DNA of 64,000 bases from HR10 sp964615335. GTDB lineage: Bacteria > Acidobacteriota > Blastocatellia > HR10. Every line of letters begins with the position of its first letter. Position 1 is the first letter of the stretch. Where the stretch lies: contig CAZTMT010000014.1 of the NCBI GenBank assembly GCA_964615335.1, forward strand, positions 23,103 through 87,102. The letters are read 5' to 3'. Positions 8,443 through 17,997 of the stretch are shown here, one piece after another. The position numbers and the translations under genes are program-made. The notes below the pieces were generated by a model. That model worked only from the letters and a program-made list of their open reading frames with translations. It had not been told where the DNA came from and ran no database searches.

Positions 8443-9024
8443 GGAATTGTATTCGAGCCGTTTTTCACGACGAAGCCTGTGGGGCAGGGGACCGGACTGG
8501 GACTCTCGATCTCGCACAGCATCATACAGGAACATGGGGGGCAGCTCTATGCCCAAAGCCAGCCGGGCCAGGGAGCGACGTTCATCATCGAACTGCCGAT
8601 CGCCGGAGAGGAAGACGATCCCGTTGGGCCGGCCCGCGTCCTGCCTCCTCCGTCAGCCCATGCGAAATCTCTTCTGATTGTGGAGGATGAGGTGTCCTTG
8701 TTGGACCTCATCAAGAGACTGGTGGAGGCCGAAGGACATCGGGCCGATACGGCGAGCGATGGGCTTCAGGCCCTGGAGAAGCTTCGGCGCCAGCCCTACG
8801 ACCTGATCCTCTGCAATGTGAAGATGCCCGGTCTGGACGGGCGGCAACTGTACGATGAGATCGCCGAGCGATGGCCCGAGATGGTCACGCGCATCATCTT
8901 CCTCACAGGAGACCTCGTGGGTCCGCGGACGCAAACCTTCCTGAGCCGTGTCCAGAGGCCCGTTCTGGAGAAGCCCTTTCAGATCGAAGAGCTTCTGCGC
9001 GTGCTCCGGGAGCAGCTCCGATGA
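8443..9024 (+). pseudogene. Remnant of a hybrid sensor histidine kinase: end of the ATPase domain plus receiver domain
   Basis: The frame opens immediately after an in-frame TGA at 8440-8442 and starts inside a histidine-kinase ATPase domain: VFEPFFTTKPVGQGTGLGLS, the G-box region, then HSIIQEHGG. Everything expected earlier (sensor, dimerisation His, N and D boxes) is absent; the binding-protein gene ends only 54 bases upstream. A receiver domain follows (LLIVEDEVSLLDLIKRLV ... VLEKPFQIEELL). The usual phospho-acceptor Asp is replaced by Asn in LILCNVKMPG, though the acidic pair and conserved Lys remain. A GTG at 8479 could still give a 181-aa receiver-like protein, but 5' truncation plus loss of the acceptor points to decay. 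Confidence 0.75.
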
Positions 9025-9057
9025 AGCGGATCTTCAGCCGATCGGCCGAGCGCGTCC

Positions 9058-10128
9058 TCACTGGGGGGGACGCTCGAAGAGGTAGGCCGAATCCTCAACG
9101 CGACTGCCCCGCGCATCGGTGACAGCAAATTGTGCTCCCCGGAAGAGGGCGGCTCCGGCGTACTCGCCGTTTTTGTTGAGGGCGTAGAAGTTCAGTTGGT
9201 GCGGGGGCCGTCCCCCGTAGAGCTTCGCGACGCGTCGCAGGGCATCCAGGCAGGCCTCCAGCGGACTCATCCCGCGGCGCATGTTCTCCACAACCGTATG
9301 GGCTCCGACGACGCGAATATTATCTTCGCCCCAGCCGGTCGAACCCGCAGCTCCCACCTCGTTATCCACATAGAGGCCGCACCCGATGATCGGGGAGTCT
9401 CCGACGCGCCCCGGGACTTTGAAGGCGAGACCACTGGTTGTGGTCACCCCGGCCAGGTCCCCCGCCTCGGTGACGGCCAGGCAATTGATCGTCCCGGTGA
9501 ATTGCGTCCAATCCAGGGAAAGGGTCTCCAGAGCCGAGCGCAGTGCTCCGGGCAACTTGTTCTGCATCCAATGGTCGCGCGGACCGCGCTCGCGGCGCCA
9601 CTGCAACCAGACCTGGCGCGCCCGTTCGGTGAGCAGCTCCTCTTTCTGGAACCCAAACGAGAGGGCGAAGCGCAAAGCCCCTTCGCCGACAAGCAGAACG
9701 TGATCCGTCTCCTCCATGACCAGACGGGCGACCCGAGAGGGATTCTTGATGTAGCGCAGGGCCGCGACAGCGCCGCATCGTCCTGTCGGTCCGTGCATGA
9801 CCGAAGCATCCAGCTCGACTTCGCCCTCTTCGTTGGGCAGCCCTCCGTAGCCCACGCTCATGTCGTTGGGATCATCCTCGACAATATTGACTCCGGCGAT
9901 CACGGCATCCAGAGGATCTGCGCCGGTGCGGATCAACTCGATGGCGCGCTGCGTTGCCCGAATGCCGTTGTAATATACAGTGCCATCGGGCAGGGTGATG
10001 CGATTGGCGCTGGCGATCGCCACGGGCCGATTCGCCGAGCGCGATTGCCCCCATGACGAGCGCACCCGTTTCCAGAGAACCGCCGCCATACCGCTCAGCA
10101 CAAAATGACGTCGCGTGAGTCGGATCAT
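9058..10128 (-). CDS. Exported N4-(beta-N-acetylglucosaminyl)-L-asparaginase-like Ntn-hydrolase
   Basis: Glycosylasparaginase / isoaspartyl peptidase (asparaginase 2) family. These self-cleave to expose an N-terminal Thr nucleophile that hydrolyses Asn-linked sugar or beta-aspartyl bonds. It has 356 residues. The N-terminus MIRLTRRHFVLSGMAAVLW is a twin-arginine signal, so export is likely. The self-cleavage site is at FTGTINCLAV with Thr213 as nucleophile. Substrate-pocket motifs are VPGRVGDSPIIGCGLYVDN and AAGSTGWGED, matching glycosylasparaginase more than plant-type asparaginase. The ATG at 10128 has GGGAGGTGG just upstream; an ATG 13 codons earlier has no such site and would spoil the signal. 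No obvious partner among the neighbours. Confidence 0.87.
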   Translation of the reverse strand: MIRLTRRHFVLSGMAAVLWKRVRSSWGQSRSANRPVAIASANRITLPDGTVYYNGIRATQRAIELIRTGADPLDAVIAGVNIVEDDPNDMSVGYGGLPNEEGEVELDASVMHGPTGRCGAVAALRYIKNPSRVARLVMEETDHVLLVGEGALRFALSFGFQKEELLTERARQVWLQWRRERGPRDHWMQNKLPGALRSALETLSLDWTQFTGTINCLAVTEAGDLAGVTTTSGLAFKVPGRVGDSPIIGCGLYVDNEVGAAGSTGWGEDNIRVVGAHTVVENMRRGMSPLEACLDALRRVAKLYGGRPPHQLNFYALNKNGEYAGAALFRGAQFAVTDARGSRVEDSAYLFERPPQ

Positions 10129-10242
10129 TGGCCCACCTCCCTGGCGAAGAATTTGCATCCGATCCATTTTGCGATAAGATAGGATGCACTAGAATAAGGC
10201 AGAGCGGGTGACTGAAGCAATAGCTACGAAGACGTCACGCGG

Positions 10243-12819
10243 ATGACCGACGCAATGGGAGAGGCCAAGCCGGACCGGCTCCTGGGGCGCACGATCGCGG
10301 GCAAGTATCGCATCGAGGCGAAAATCGGGCAGGGGGGGATGGGGAGCGTCTACCGCGCGCGCAACCTCGTGACGGGGAAGCTTGTCGCCCTGAAGGTCCT
10401 GCTGGAGGATCTGGCCGCATATCCGAGCTTCGTCGAACGCTTCCTGCACGAGGCGCGCGCCGCCGCTTACATCACGCATCCGCATGCGATCAATATCATG
10501 GATTGCGGACGCGATGGGGAGATCGTCTACTTGCTCATGGAGTATCTGGAAGGGGAGACGCTCACCCAGGTGATGCGCCGCGAAGGGCCGTTCTCGCCTC
10601 AACGAGCAGCCCGCATCCTCACGCAGATCTGTTCGGCGCTGGCCGAAGCGCACGCTCAAGGGATCGTTCATCGAGACCTCAAGCCGGATAACATCATCCT
10701 GCAACAGGTGGCCGGAGAGAAGGATTACGTGAAGATTCTCGACTTCGGCATCGCGAAGGTTCTGGACGAGCAGAAGCGGGGATCTTCGCCCGTCTCGCGC
10801 CATATTTTCGTCGGCACGCCCGAATATGCCTCTCCGGAGCAATGCCGGGCCAAGAGCCCGACGGCGCTCTCGGACATCTACAGTCTGGGGGTGATCCTCT
10901 ACGAGATGCTCGCCGGACGTCCCCCCTTTGAGGGGGATCCAATGGACGTGATGCTCAAACACATCCACGAGGAGCCGCCCCCGCTGCGCGCGTTTCGACC
11001 GGAATTGAGCCCCGAGATCGAAGCGGTCGTCCGGCGAGCGCTCAGCAAGGATCCGGCCGATCGGCCGCAGAGCGTGTGGGAGCTGGCCGAGCAGTTCGAA
11101 CGCGCCGTACGCGCCAGCTCGGGACGGCCGACCCAACCGTCATTGTCCCATCCGACCGTACGCGAAGCAGCGCCGAAGACGCGCCCGCAGGCCCCGGCCC
11201 TTCCGACGTCTCGAATCCTTCGCCTTCGATGGAGGCCTGTGCTTCTGGGCTTGCTCCTTCTCACCGCAGTGGGGGGACTCAGCTACAGAGCATACCGATG
11301 GATCAGAAGCTGGCCACCTCTTCCCGCCCCTCCGGTGATCCCCCCAAGGCCAGCTCCGCGCTCGGTTTACGATCCCCTCACTGAAGCCCGACGCCTGTTC
11401 GAAGCGGGAGAACGCGAGAGCGCCGCTCAATTGCTTCAGGAGATGCTCGCGGGAACCCAGCGGAGCGACCCGCGCGCTCACGCTCTTCTGGGCCAGATTC
11501 TGATGGATCTGGGGGAGCTGGAAGGAGCTCGGAACCAGTTGCTTCAGGCCCTGGAGCAATCGGGAGGAGTTCTGCCGGAAGCTCACCTCCACCTCGGGCG
11601 CGTGCTTTTGGAAGAGGGGGATCTGGAAGGAGCCGAGCGCGCCTTCTTGCGGGCCCTGGAGCAGAGTGGAGGCCGACTGATCGAAGCCGCTGCCTGGCTG
11701 GGCGAGCTGTATCAAAAGCAGGGGAGAACGGAAGAAGCGGCCCGGATCGTGCGGGCGGCTCTGGAGCGAGCCGGGGAAGCTCCGGAAGATGTCCTGGGAG
11801 TCGGACGCCTCTTACTCCTGCAAGGTCAGTATGAGCTGGCCGTGCGCGAGTTGCGACGAGCGATTCGCCTGAAGAACGGCTCTTTTCCGGAAGCTTATCT
11901 CTGGCTCGGGCGAGCGCTTCTGCTCAAAGGAGACGTCGCGACGGCGATCGAAGTCCTCACGACGGCTCTGGCGCAGCGCGGGGGGAAGGATCCGGCCACG
12001 CACCATGAGCTGGGACGCGCGCTGTATCGCCTGCGCGATTATGAGCGCGCGATCACCCATCTTCAAACCGCTCTTCGCTTGAGAGGGGGGAACTACCCGG
12101 ATGCTCAGTATGATCTGGCGCGCGTTCTCTCCGATCCGGCCGTCGGACGCTACGCCGAAGCTGAGGAAGCGCTGCGGGCGGCTCTGAACGGGCGGAAGGA
12201 CCGATTCCCGGAGGCTCTGGAGGCCCTCGGACAGCTTTACGGGTTGCGCCTGGGCCGGCTGGACGAAGCGCGACGGATCTGGCAGAAGATCCCCACCCAG
12301 GGAGGTCAGGCGTGGTTGGAGCGAACGCGCGATGCCCTTCTGTGGCAGGCAGGTCCTGAACCCCTTCGCCGCATCCTGAGGACGGAAGCCCCCGCGCGAC
12401 TCCACTTTGAGATCGCTCTCGCACCGAATCCCACAGAGCGTCAACTCCTGGTGACGTTTCTGCTGGGAGACGCGGGACTGGGCCTCCGGTGGGAGCGACC
12501 GACAGAGCGCTCCCTGTGGAGCGTGCGCCCGGTCCGCGTGATCGCCTCTCGGGAAGAAGAGCTGGAGCCTCTGAACGATCCTCCGGATTGGAGTGCGCCG
12601 ATACCTCTTACACTCACCTTCGAGCAGGACGGGATGAGCCTGATGCTCGCCGGTCGTGAGCTCGTGCGGGTGAAGATCGCCACCGTCCGGCCAACCTCCT
12701 CCTCCGACAGAGGGGATCGTCAGGGGCCACTTCTGGTCTCCCTTCGCGGAGGTCGAGCGGTTCTCTTTCATTTTCGCGAAGAGCCGCTGGCGCGTGACCT
12801 AAGAAGCCCCGGGCTTTGA
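10243..12819 (+). CDS. Membrane-anchored Ser/Thr protein kinase with C-terminal TPR domain
   Basis: Hanks-type (PknB-like) kinase, 858 residues. The kinase domain is at about 21-290: glycine loop IGQGGMGSVYRARN, VALKVL lysine, IVHRDLKPDNIIL catalytic loop, ILDFGIAKVL and GTPEYASPEQ, all intact. A Pro/Thr-rich linker leads to one transmembrane helix at about 330-347, so the TPRs would be outside the cytoplasm. Seven or more TPR-like units follow to about 690. The final 170 residues form a beta-rich domain I do not recognise (LHFEIALAPNPTERQLL ... DGMSLMLAGRELVRV). The next gene, 24 bases downstream, encodes an almost pure TPR protein with very similar repeats, so the two probably act together and may have exchanged repeats. 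Confidence 0.92.
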   Translation: MTDAMGEAKPDRLLGRTIAGKYRIEAKIGQGGMGSVYRARNLVTGKLVALKVLLEDLAAYPSFVERFLHEARAAAYITHPHAINIMDCGRDGEIVYLLMEYLEGETLTQVMRREGPFSPQRAARILTQICSALAEAHAQGIVHRDLKPDNIILQQVAGEKDYVKILDFGIAKVLDEQKRGSSPVSRHIFVGTPEYASPEQCRAKSPTALSDIYSLGVILYEMLAGRPPFEGDPMDVMLKHIHEEPPPLRAFRPELSPEIEAVVRRALSKDPADRPQSVWELAEQFERAVRASSGRPTQPSLSHPTVREAAPKTRPQAPALPTSRILRLRWRPVLLGLLLLTAVGGLSYRAYRWIRSWPPLPAPPVIPPRPAPRSVYDPLTEARRLFEAGERESAAQLLQEMLAGTQRSDPRAHALLGQILMDLGELEGARNQLLQALEQSGGVLPEAHLHLGRVLLEEGDLEGAERAFLRALEQSGGRLIEAAAWLGELYQKQGRTEEAARIVRAALERAGEAPEDVLGVGRLLLLQGQYELAVRELRRAIRLKNGSFPEAYLWLGRALLLKGDVATAIEVLTTALAQRGGKDPATHHELGRALYRLRDYERAITHLQTALRLRGGNYPDAQYDLARVLSDPAVGRYAEAEEALRAALNGRKDRFPEALEALGQLYGLRLGRLDEARRIWQKIPTQGGQAWLERTRDALLWQAGPEPLRRILRTEAPARLHFEIALAPNPTERQLLVTFLLGDAGLGLRWERPTERSLWSVRPVRVIASREEELEPLNDPPDWSAPIPLTLTFEQDGMSLMLAGRELVRVKIATVRPTSSSDRGDRQGPLLVSLRGGRAVLFHFREEPLARDLRSPGL

Positions 12820-12843
12820 GGACAGCCGGGAAGGAGGCCGAAT

Positions 12844-15800
12844 ATGGTCGAGAATCTCGCCCAACAGTATTTCGACCAAGCCCAGCAGCACTATCAACGC
12901 GGGGAACTGGAAGCGGCCATCGCGGCCCTGCGCGTGGCCATCAAGCACCAGCAAGGGCGCTTCCCGAAGGCTTACTTCCTTTTGGGGAAGGCCCTCTCCG
13001 AAGCCGGAGATCTGGAGCGCGCCGCGGCCGCTTTTCGGACAGCAATCGAGCAGCAGCCGCATTACCCAGAGGCGCAGTATTATCTGGGGATGGTCCTGGC
13101 CCGTCGGGGAGAGCTGGACGAAGCGATCGCCGCCTACGAGCGAGCCATCGAGCAGACCAGAGGAAATAACCCCAGCCTCTATCACAACCTCGGGTTGGCG
13201 CTCTTCAGCAAAGGCGACGTCCAACGAGCCATCGAAGCCTTTCACAAAGCGATCTCCGGACGGGGCGGTGTCTTCCCGCGCGCCTATTTTCATCTGGGAC
13301 TCGCCCTGGCGCATGTGGGGCGCATTGACGAAGCCATCGCGGCCTATCGAAAAGCTCTGGAGCAGTCGGGGGGGCACGGTCCGGAGATCTTCTTTCAGAT
13401 GGGATGGGTGCTTCTGGGGAAGGGCGATCTGGAGGGAGCGGTTCAGGCCTTTCGCACAGCGATCGAACAGCGAGGAGGAATCTATCCCGAAGCCCAATAC
13501 GAACTGGGACGGGCGCTGCTGGCACAAGGACGCCTGGAAGATGCGATCGCCACATTTCGCGCTCTTCTGCGCACCAATCCCAACCATCCGGAAGCGCATT
13601 TCAATCTGGGGCGCGCCTGCTTGCGCCAGGGCGATCTGGCCGGAGCGCGCGAGGCGTTAGAGAGAGCCATTCGCCAGAGAGAGGGGCAGTTCCCGGCGGC
13701 CTATCATCAGTTGGGGCTTGTGCTCGCCCAGCAAGGAGAGCTGGACGAAGCCATCGCGGCCTATCAGCGAGCGATTGAGCAGAATCCTTTCTTCCCGAGA
13801 GCCTACTATGACCTGGGCCGCGCGCATGCGACGCGAGGCGAGTACGAGGAAGCCATCGCCGCCTTCCGCCAAGCCCTGCAGCAGCGGCAGGGCCACTTTC
13901 CTGAAGCGGAGCTGGAGTTGGGGCGCGCTCTGGCCTGCGTCGGGCGCCTGGAGGAGGCCATCGCGCATCTGGAGCGCGTGATCGCTCAAGGCTACGAAGT
14001 GGCCGAGAGCTGGTACGAGCTGGGCCATCTCTTCTTCCTGCGAAAGGACCTGGATCGCGCGGAAGCCGCCTTTCGCCAGGCCATGGAGGCTGCCGGAGGA
14101 AAGTTCCCTCGCGCCGTCTACAATCTCGGGCGCGTCCTTCATGAGAAAGGGGATCTCGCGGGAGCGGCCGAAGCCTTCCGTCGCGCGATCGCCGAACACC
14201 CGCATTTCCCCAACGCGCATTTCAATCTGGCGCGCACGCTGCTGGAGCTGGGCGAGCGGGAATCGGCCCGAGAAGCGATCCTGACGGCCATCGAGCAACG
14301 CGAGCGGCATTTCCCGGAAGCCTATCATCTGCTCGGACGCATCGCCTATAGCTTGGGGGACATCGCTCAGGCCATCGAGGCCTACGAGACGGCTATCCGC
14401 CAGTGCGCAGAGCCCTATCCGGAAGCCCTTCGCGATCTGGGACTGGCCCTTTTGACGCAGGGACGTCTGGAGGAAGCCATCGAAGCCCTCCGCCAAGCGA
14501 TCGCCGCGCGCGAGACGCCCTGGCCCGAAGCCTACATGGATCTCGGGCGCGCCCTGATGCACAGGGGACCGCAAGCGCGAGCCGAAGCCATCGAAGCGTT
14601 CCGCCAGGCCGTGCGCGCGCGCGTGAACCTTCCGGAAGCACACTATCACCTCGGATGCGCTCTGCTGGAGGCCGGAGAGATCGAAGAGGCGATCCACAGC
14701 TTCCGTCACGCTCTGGAACAGCAGCCGACATTCTCCGATGCGTGCTATCACCTGGGGCGCGCGCTGGTGCGGGCCGGGCGCCTGGAAGAAGCGATCGAAG
14801 CGTATCAACGCACGCTCGAACTCCGCCCCGATTTCGCGGCCGCGCATCACGCTCTGGGCATGGCCTTTTATCTGAACGGCGATCTCGAACAGGCGATTCG
14901 CGCTTTCGAGCATGCCCTTGCGCTTGAGCCCACTTTCGCCCGAGCGCACCATGATTTGGGCCGCGCCCTCTTCGATCGAGGAGAATTCGAACGGGCGATT
15001 GAGGCTCTTCAGGCAGCTCTGCAGAGTATGGATCAGCCCGATCCGGAGGTTCATTACGATCTGGGCAATGCCTACTTCGCGTGCGGGGATCTGGAGAAGG
15101 CGATCGCCGCCTACCGCGCGGCCCTTGAGCATAAGCCGGATTTCAGCCAGGCCTTCTATCGGCTTGGACTCGCGCTCTGGGAGAAAGGGGACATGGCGGG
15201 AGCCCAAGATGCCCTTCAACGCGCTCTCGACATGGAGCCACAGGCCTTTCCGCAGGCGTACTACAGTCTGGGCGTCCTTCACTTCGAGCGAGGGGAATTG
15301 GATGCGGCTCTGGAAGCGCTGCGCCAGGCGGTCGCTCAATGCGAGACCTTCCCTCAGGCCTACTACAGCCTGGGCAACGTTTGGCTAGCGCAGGGGCGCG
15401 TCGAAGAAGCACTCATGGCTTATCAGAAAGCTCTGGAGCAAAGCGGAGGGCATTTCCCCGAAGCCCTCTGGGGCCTGGGAAACGCTTATGTGCGCCACGG
15501 GGATTTCTCCAAAGCGATCGAAGTCTATCACCAGGCGATGGAGCAAATCGGCGGACGTGATTCTCATCTGCATCACAATGTCGGCCTGGTGTTCTTTCAA
15601 GCCGGCCAGTGGGAACAAGCCGAAGCCGCGTTCCGCCACGCATTGGAGCTGCAGCCGAACGATCCGGAAGCGCATTACTATTTGGGCCTTGTACACATCG
15701 GTCGAGGACAGATCGAAGACGCCCTGCGCGAACTGCACCAGGCTCTGGCGCAAAAAGGCGAACCCTTTCCGGAAGCCCATTTCGATCTCGGCAAACTGCT

Positions 15801-16515
15801 CTATGAGCGCGGAGAATACGAAGCCGCGGCACGGGAGTTCCAGACAGCGCTCGCGCAGCAGAGCGATTTCCCGGAGGCTCAATACTGGCTGGGCCGCGCC
15901 CGTGCGGCCGCAGGGGATCTGGAAGGGGCGATCGCGGCCCTGAAAGCCGTATGCGCCGCTCATCCGACGAGTTTTCCCGAGGCCCATTACGAGCTGGGGC
16001 TCCTCTACAGCCGCCAGGGGATGCTCGACGCCGCGCTGGATCATTTTGTGCAGGCCATCAAATCCAGTCGGGAGGGTTTTCCCGAAGCCTATTATCACAA
16101 GGGGCGCGTGCACGCCCGCCGAGGGGAGATCACCCAGGCCATCGAAGCCTTCCAGACGGCGATCGCCCAAAGGCAGGGGGTCTTCGCCGAAGCTTACAAC
16201 GAACTGGGACGCATGCTCTACATCAAGGGAGACCTCGAAGGGGCCACGGCAGCTTATCAGAAAGCAATTCGACAGCGCGCGGAGCCTTCGGGGCGCTCGG
16301 CCGTTCGCTCCCCGGAACAGGACGTGGCCTTGCTGCTCGCAGGACTCTCGGAGCGACTGGCCCAGCACCTGCGTCCGGCCCCGCACATGAAGCCCTCTGA
16401 GTGGCTCCTCCGCTTGGCGGGGCGGTCTGCTGAGACTCAGGAGGCAGAACAGAACGCCGGAACCACCGAATCGGAAGAGTCCGGCTCTCCTTGGGCAAAG
16501 GAGGAAGAAGGATGA
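12844..16515 (+). CDS. Giant TPR-repeat protein (about 34 tandem tetratricopeptide repeats)
   Basis: 1223 residues, nearly all 34-residue TPR units of the form PEAYYxLGRALxxxGxLEEAIAAYRxALEQ, running without a break from about residue 5 to 1160. No enzymatic domain, signal peptide or membrane segment is visible, so it is probably a cytoplasmic scaffold with a long superhelix. Many repeats carry an extra one or two residues (QRxGxFPEA), alternating with standard ones (QPxFPEA), a two-flavour pattern shared with the upstream kinase. A perfect GGAGG precedes the ATG. The last 60 residues are charged and non-repetitive. Its stop overlaps the pyrE start, though a functional tie to pyrimidine synthesis is unlikely. 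Substrates or partners unknown. Confidence 0.9.
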   Translation: MVENLAQQYFDQAQQHYQRGELEAAIAALRVAIKHQQGRFPKAYFLLGKALSEAGDLERAAAAFRTAIEQQPHYPEAQYYLGMVLARRGELDEAIAAYERAIEQTRGNNPSLYHNLGLALFSKGDVQRAIEAFHKAISGRGGVFPRAYFHLGLALAHVGRIDEAIAAYRKALEQSGGHGPEIFFQMGWVLLGKGDLEGAVQAFRTAIEQRGGIYPEAQYELGRALLAQGRLEDAIATFRALLRTNPNHPEAHFNLGRACLRQGDLAGAREALERAIRQREGQFPAAYHQLGLVLAQQGELDEAIAAYQRAIEQNPFFPRAYYDLGRAHATRGEYEEAIAAFRQALQQRQGHFPEAELELGRALACVGRLEEAIAHLERVIAQGYEVAESWYELGHLFFLRKDLDRAEAAFRQAMEAAGGKFPRAVYNLGRVLHEKGDLAGAAEAFRRAIAEHPHFPNAHFNLARTLLELGERESAREAILTAIEQRERHFPEAYHLLGRIAYSLGDIAQAIEAYETAIRQCAEPYPEALRDLGLALLTQGRLEEAIEALRQAIAARETPWPEAYMDLGRALMHRGPQARAEAIEAFRQAVRARVNLPEAHYHLGCALLEAGEIEEAIHSFRHALEQQPTFSDACYHLGRALVRAGRLEEAIEAYQRTLELRPDFAAAHHALGMAFYLNGDLEQAIRAFEHALALEPTFARAHHDLGRALFDRGEFERAIEALQAALQSMDQPDPEVHYDLGNAYFACGDLEKAIAAYRAALEHKPDFSQAFYRLGLALWEKGDMAGAQDALQRALDMEPQAFPQAYYSLGVLHFERGELDAALEALRQAVAQCETFPQAYYSLGNVWLAQGRVEEALMAYQKALEQSGGHFPEALWGLGNAYVRHGDFSKAIEVYHQAMEQIGGRDSHLHHNVGLVFFQAGQWEQAEAAFRHALELQPNDPEAHYYLGLVHIGRGQIEDALRELHQALAQKGEPFPEAHFDLGKLLYERGEYEAAAREFQTALAQQSDFPEAQYWLGRARAAAGDLEGAIAALKAVCAAHPTSFPEAHYELGLLYSRQGMLDAALDHFVQAIKSSREGFPEAYYHKGRVHARRGEITQAIEAFQTAIAQRQGVFAEAYNELGRMLYIKGDLEGATAAYQKAIRQRAEPSGRSAVRSPEQDVALLLAGLSERLAQHLRPAPHMKPSEWLLRLAGRSAETQEAEQNAGTTESEESGSPWAKEEEG

Positions 16516-17105
16516 GCGCTGAGGACATCGGACAGCTCTTTCGAGAAGCCGGAGCACTGCAGGAGGGTCATTTCCGGCTCTCTTCGGGGCTTCACAGCGC
16601 GCGCTACATTCAGTGCGCGCTCGTGCTCCAGTATCCGGAGATCGCGACGCGGTTGGGAGCGCAACTGGCCGAGGCCTTCGCCGACCAGTCCGTTCAGACG
16701 GTCCTCGCCCCGGCCATCGGCGGGATTCTCCTGGCTCATGAAGTCGCACGTCATCTGCGGGCGCGCGCGATCTTCGCCGAACGCGAGGAGGGACGATTTC
16801 GTCTGCGTCGGGGTTTCGCTCTTGTGTCCGGTGAGCGCGTTCTGGTCGTCGAGGACGTCATTACGACCGGGCGCTCGACCCTGGAAGTGATCGAACTGGC
16901 GCGCGAGGCCGGAGCCGAAGTCGTCGGCGTGGGTGCCCTGATCGATCGCAGTGGGCGAGCGCTCTATTTCGGCGTGCCATTTCGAGCGCTCCTGCGCATG
17001 GACGTGCCCGCGTATCCGCCCGATGAATGCCCCCTCTGCGCGGCCGGCTTGCCCCTGACGACGCCGGGCAGCCGATACCTCTCCGAGAGTCCCGAGTGCG
17101 CTTGA
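16512..17105 (+). CDS. pyrE: Orotate phosphoribosyltransferase
   Basis: Joins orotate to PRPP to give orotidine 5'-monophosphate in de novo pyrimidine synthesis. It has 197 residues, a normal length. The PRPP loop is VLVVEDVITTGRSTLEVI at about 111-128, and the N-terminal FRLSSGLHSARYIQ matches the family's substrate-loop region. The ATG at 16512 overlaps the stop of the TPR gene (ATGA) and has GGAAGAAGG upstream; an earlier in-frame start at 16491 lies inside that gene and is less likely. It heads a plus-strand housekeeping run. Confidence 0.93.
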   Translation: MSAEDIGQLFREAGALQEGHFRLSSGLHSARYIQCALVLQYPEIATRLGAQLAEAFADQSVQTVLAPAIGGILLAHEVARHLRARAIFAEREEGRFRLRRGFALVSGERVLVVEDVITTGRSTLEVIELAREAGAEVVGVGALIDRSGRALYFGVPFRALLRMDVPAYPPDECPLCAAGLPLTTPGSRYLSESPECA

Positions 17106-17150
17106 AGCGGCCCTCTGCTCCGGATTTCCGATGGCCTCGGAGGAGAGCGC

Positions 17151-17885
17151 GTGCGCAATGTGAAACTTCTGCTGCAATACGACGGGACGGATTTTCAGGG
17201 GTGGCAGATTCAGCCGGGCGCGCGAACGGTGCAAGGTGTCCTCCAGGCGGTGCTCTCGCGCCTGGATCATCGCGAAGTGACCGTACATGGAGCCGGACGC
17301 ACCGATAGCGGAGTGCACGCCGAAGGGCAGGTCGCCAGCTTCTGGCTCGCCCGCCCGATGAGAGAAGAGGAGTTGCAGCGCGCGCTCAATGCGACATTGC
17401 CCCCCGATGTGCGCGTCATGCATGTAGAGTTCGTCCCCCCGGATTTTCACGCGCGCTATAGCGCCCTCTCCAAGACCTATCGGTATACCCTCTGCACAGG
17501 GCCCGTGCTCAGCCCCTTCCTCCATCGGTACGCGCACCATTTCCCTTTCCCGCTGGATCTGGCGGCCATGCAGCGCGCTCTGGAGATGGTCCTGGGAGAG
17601 CACGATTTCGCGTCCTTCGGCACGCGCGAGCGCCCGGGCAAGACGACGGTGCGGCGCGTCTACCAGGCGCACTTGTGGCAGGAGGGGGATCTGGTGCGTC
17701 TGGAGATCACGGCCGACGGCTTTCTCCGCTACATGGTGCGCACACTTATGGGGACACTGTGCGAGATCGGACGCGGACGATGGGGCGCTTCCGACATGGA
17801 GCGCATCCTGCGCGCGCGCGATCGGCGACAGGCGGGCCCGACCTTTCCGGCTAAAGGCTTGACGCTCGTTCGCGTGCACTACTAA
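17151..17885 (+). CDS. truA: tRNA pseudouridine(38-40) synthase TruA
   Basis: Isomerises uridines 38-40 in the anticodon arm of tRNAs. It has 244 residues, the family norm. The catalytic motif GAGRTDSGVHA with Asp52 is intact; LLLQYDGTDFQGWQ at the N-terminus and FLRYMVRTLMGTLCEIGRG near the C-terminus are also typical. It starts with GTG preceded by GGAGGAGAGC. A second pseudouridine synthase, TruD, is encoded at 54.5 kb. Confidence 0.94.
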   Translation: MRNVKLLLQYDGTDFQGWQIQPGARTVQGVLQAVLSRLDHREVTVHGAGRTDSGVHAEGQVASFWLARPMREEELQRALNATLPPDVRVMHVEFVPPDFHARYSALSKTYRYTLCTGPVLSPFLHRYAHHFPFPLDLAAMQRALEMVLGEHDFASFGTRERPGKTTVRRVYQAHLWQEGDLVRLEITADGFLRYMVRTLMGTLCEIGRGRWGASDMERILRARDRRQAGPTFPAKGLTLVRVHY

Positions 17886-17997
17886 GATTAGGCCGAGGTC
17901 CGTTGAGAACATGCCGGGCCGCGTACCGCATGGGAGCATCACGTGAGACCCTCAGCCGAGGAGCGAGGTCTCGCGCGAGCTCCTCAGGGACGATTCG

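Noticed and set aside
13657..15339. Minus-strand frame of 560 codons within the TPR gene
   Set aside because: Mirror of the TPR repeats; no ribosome site or motif.
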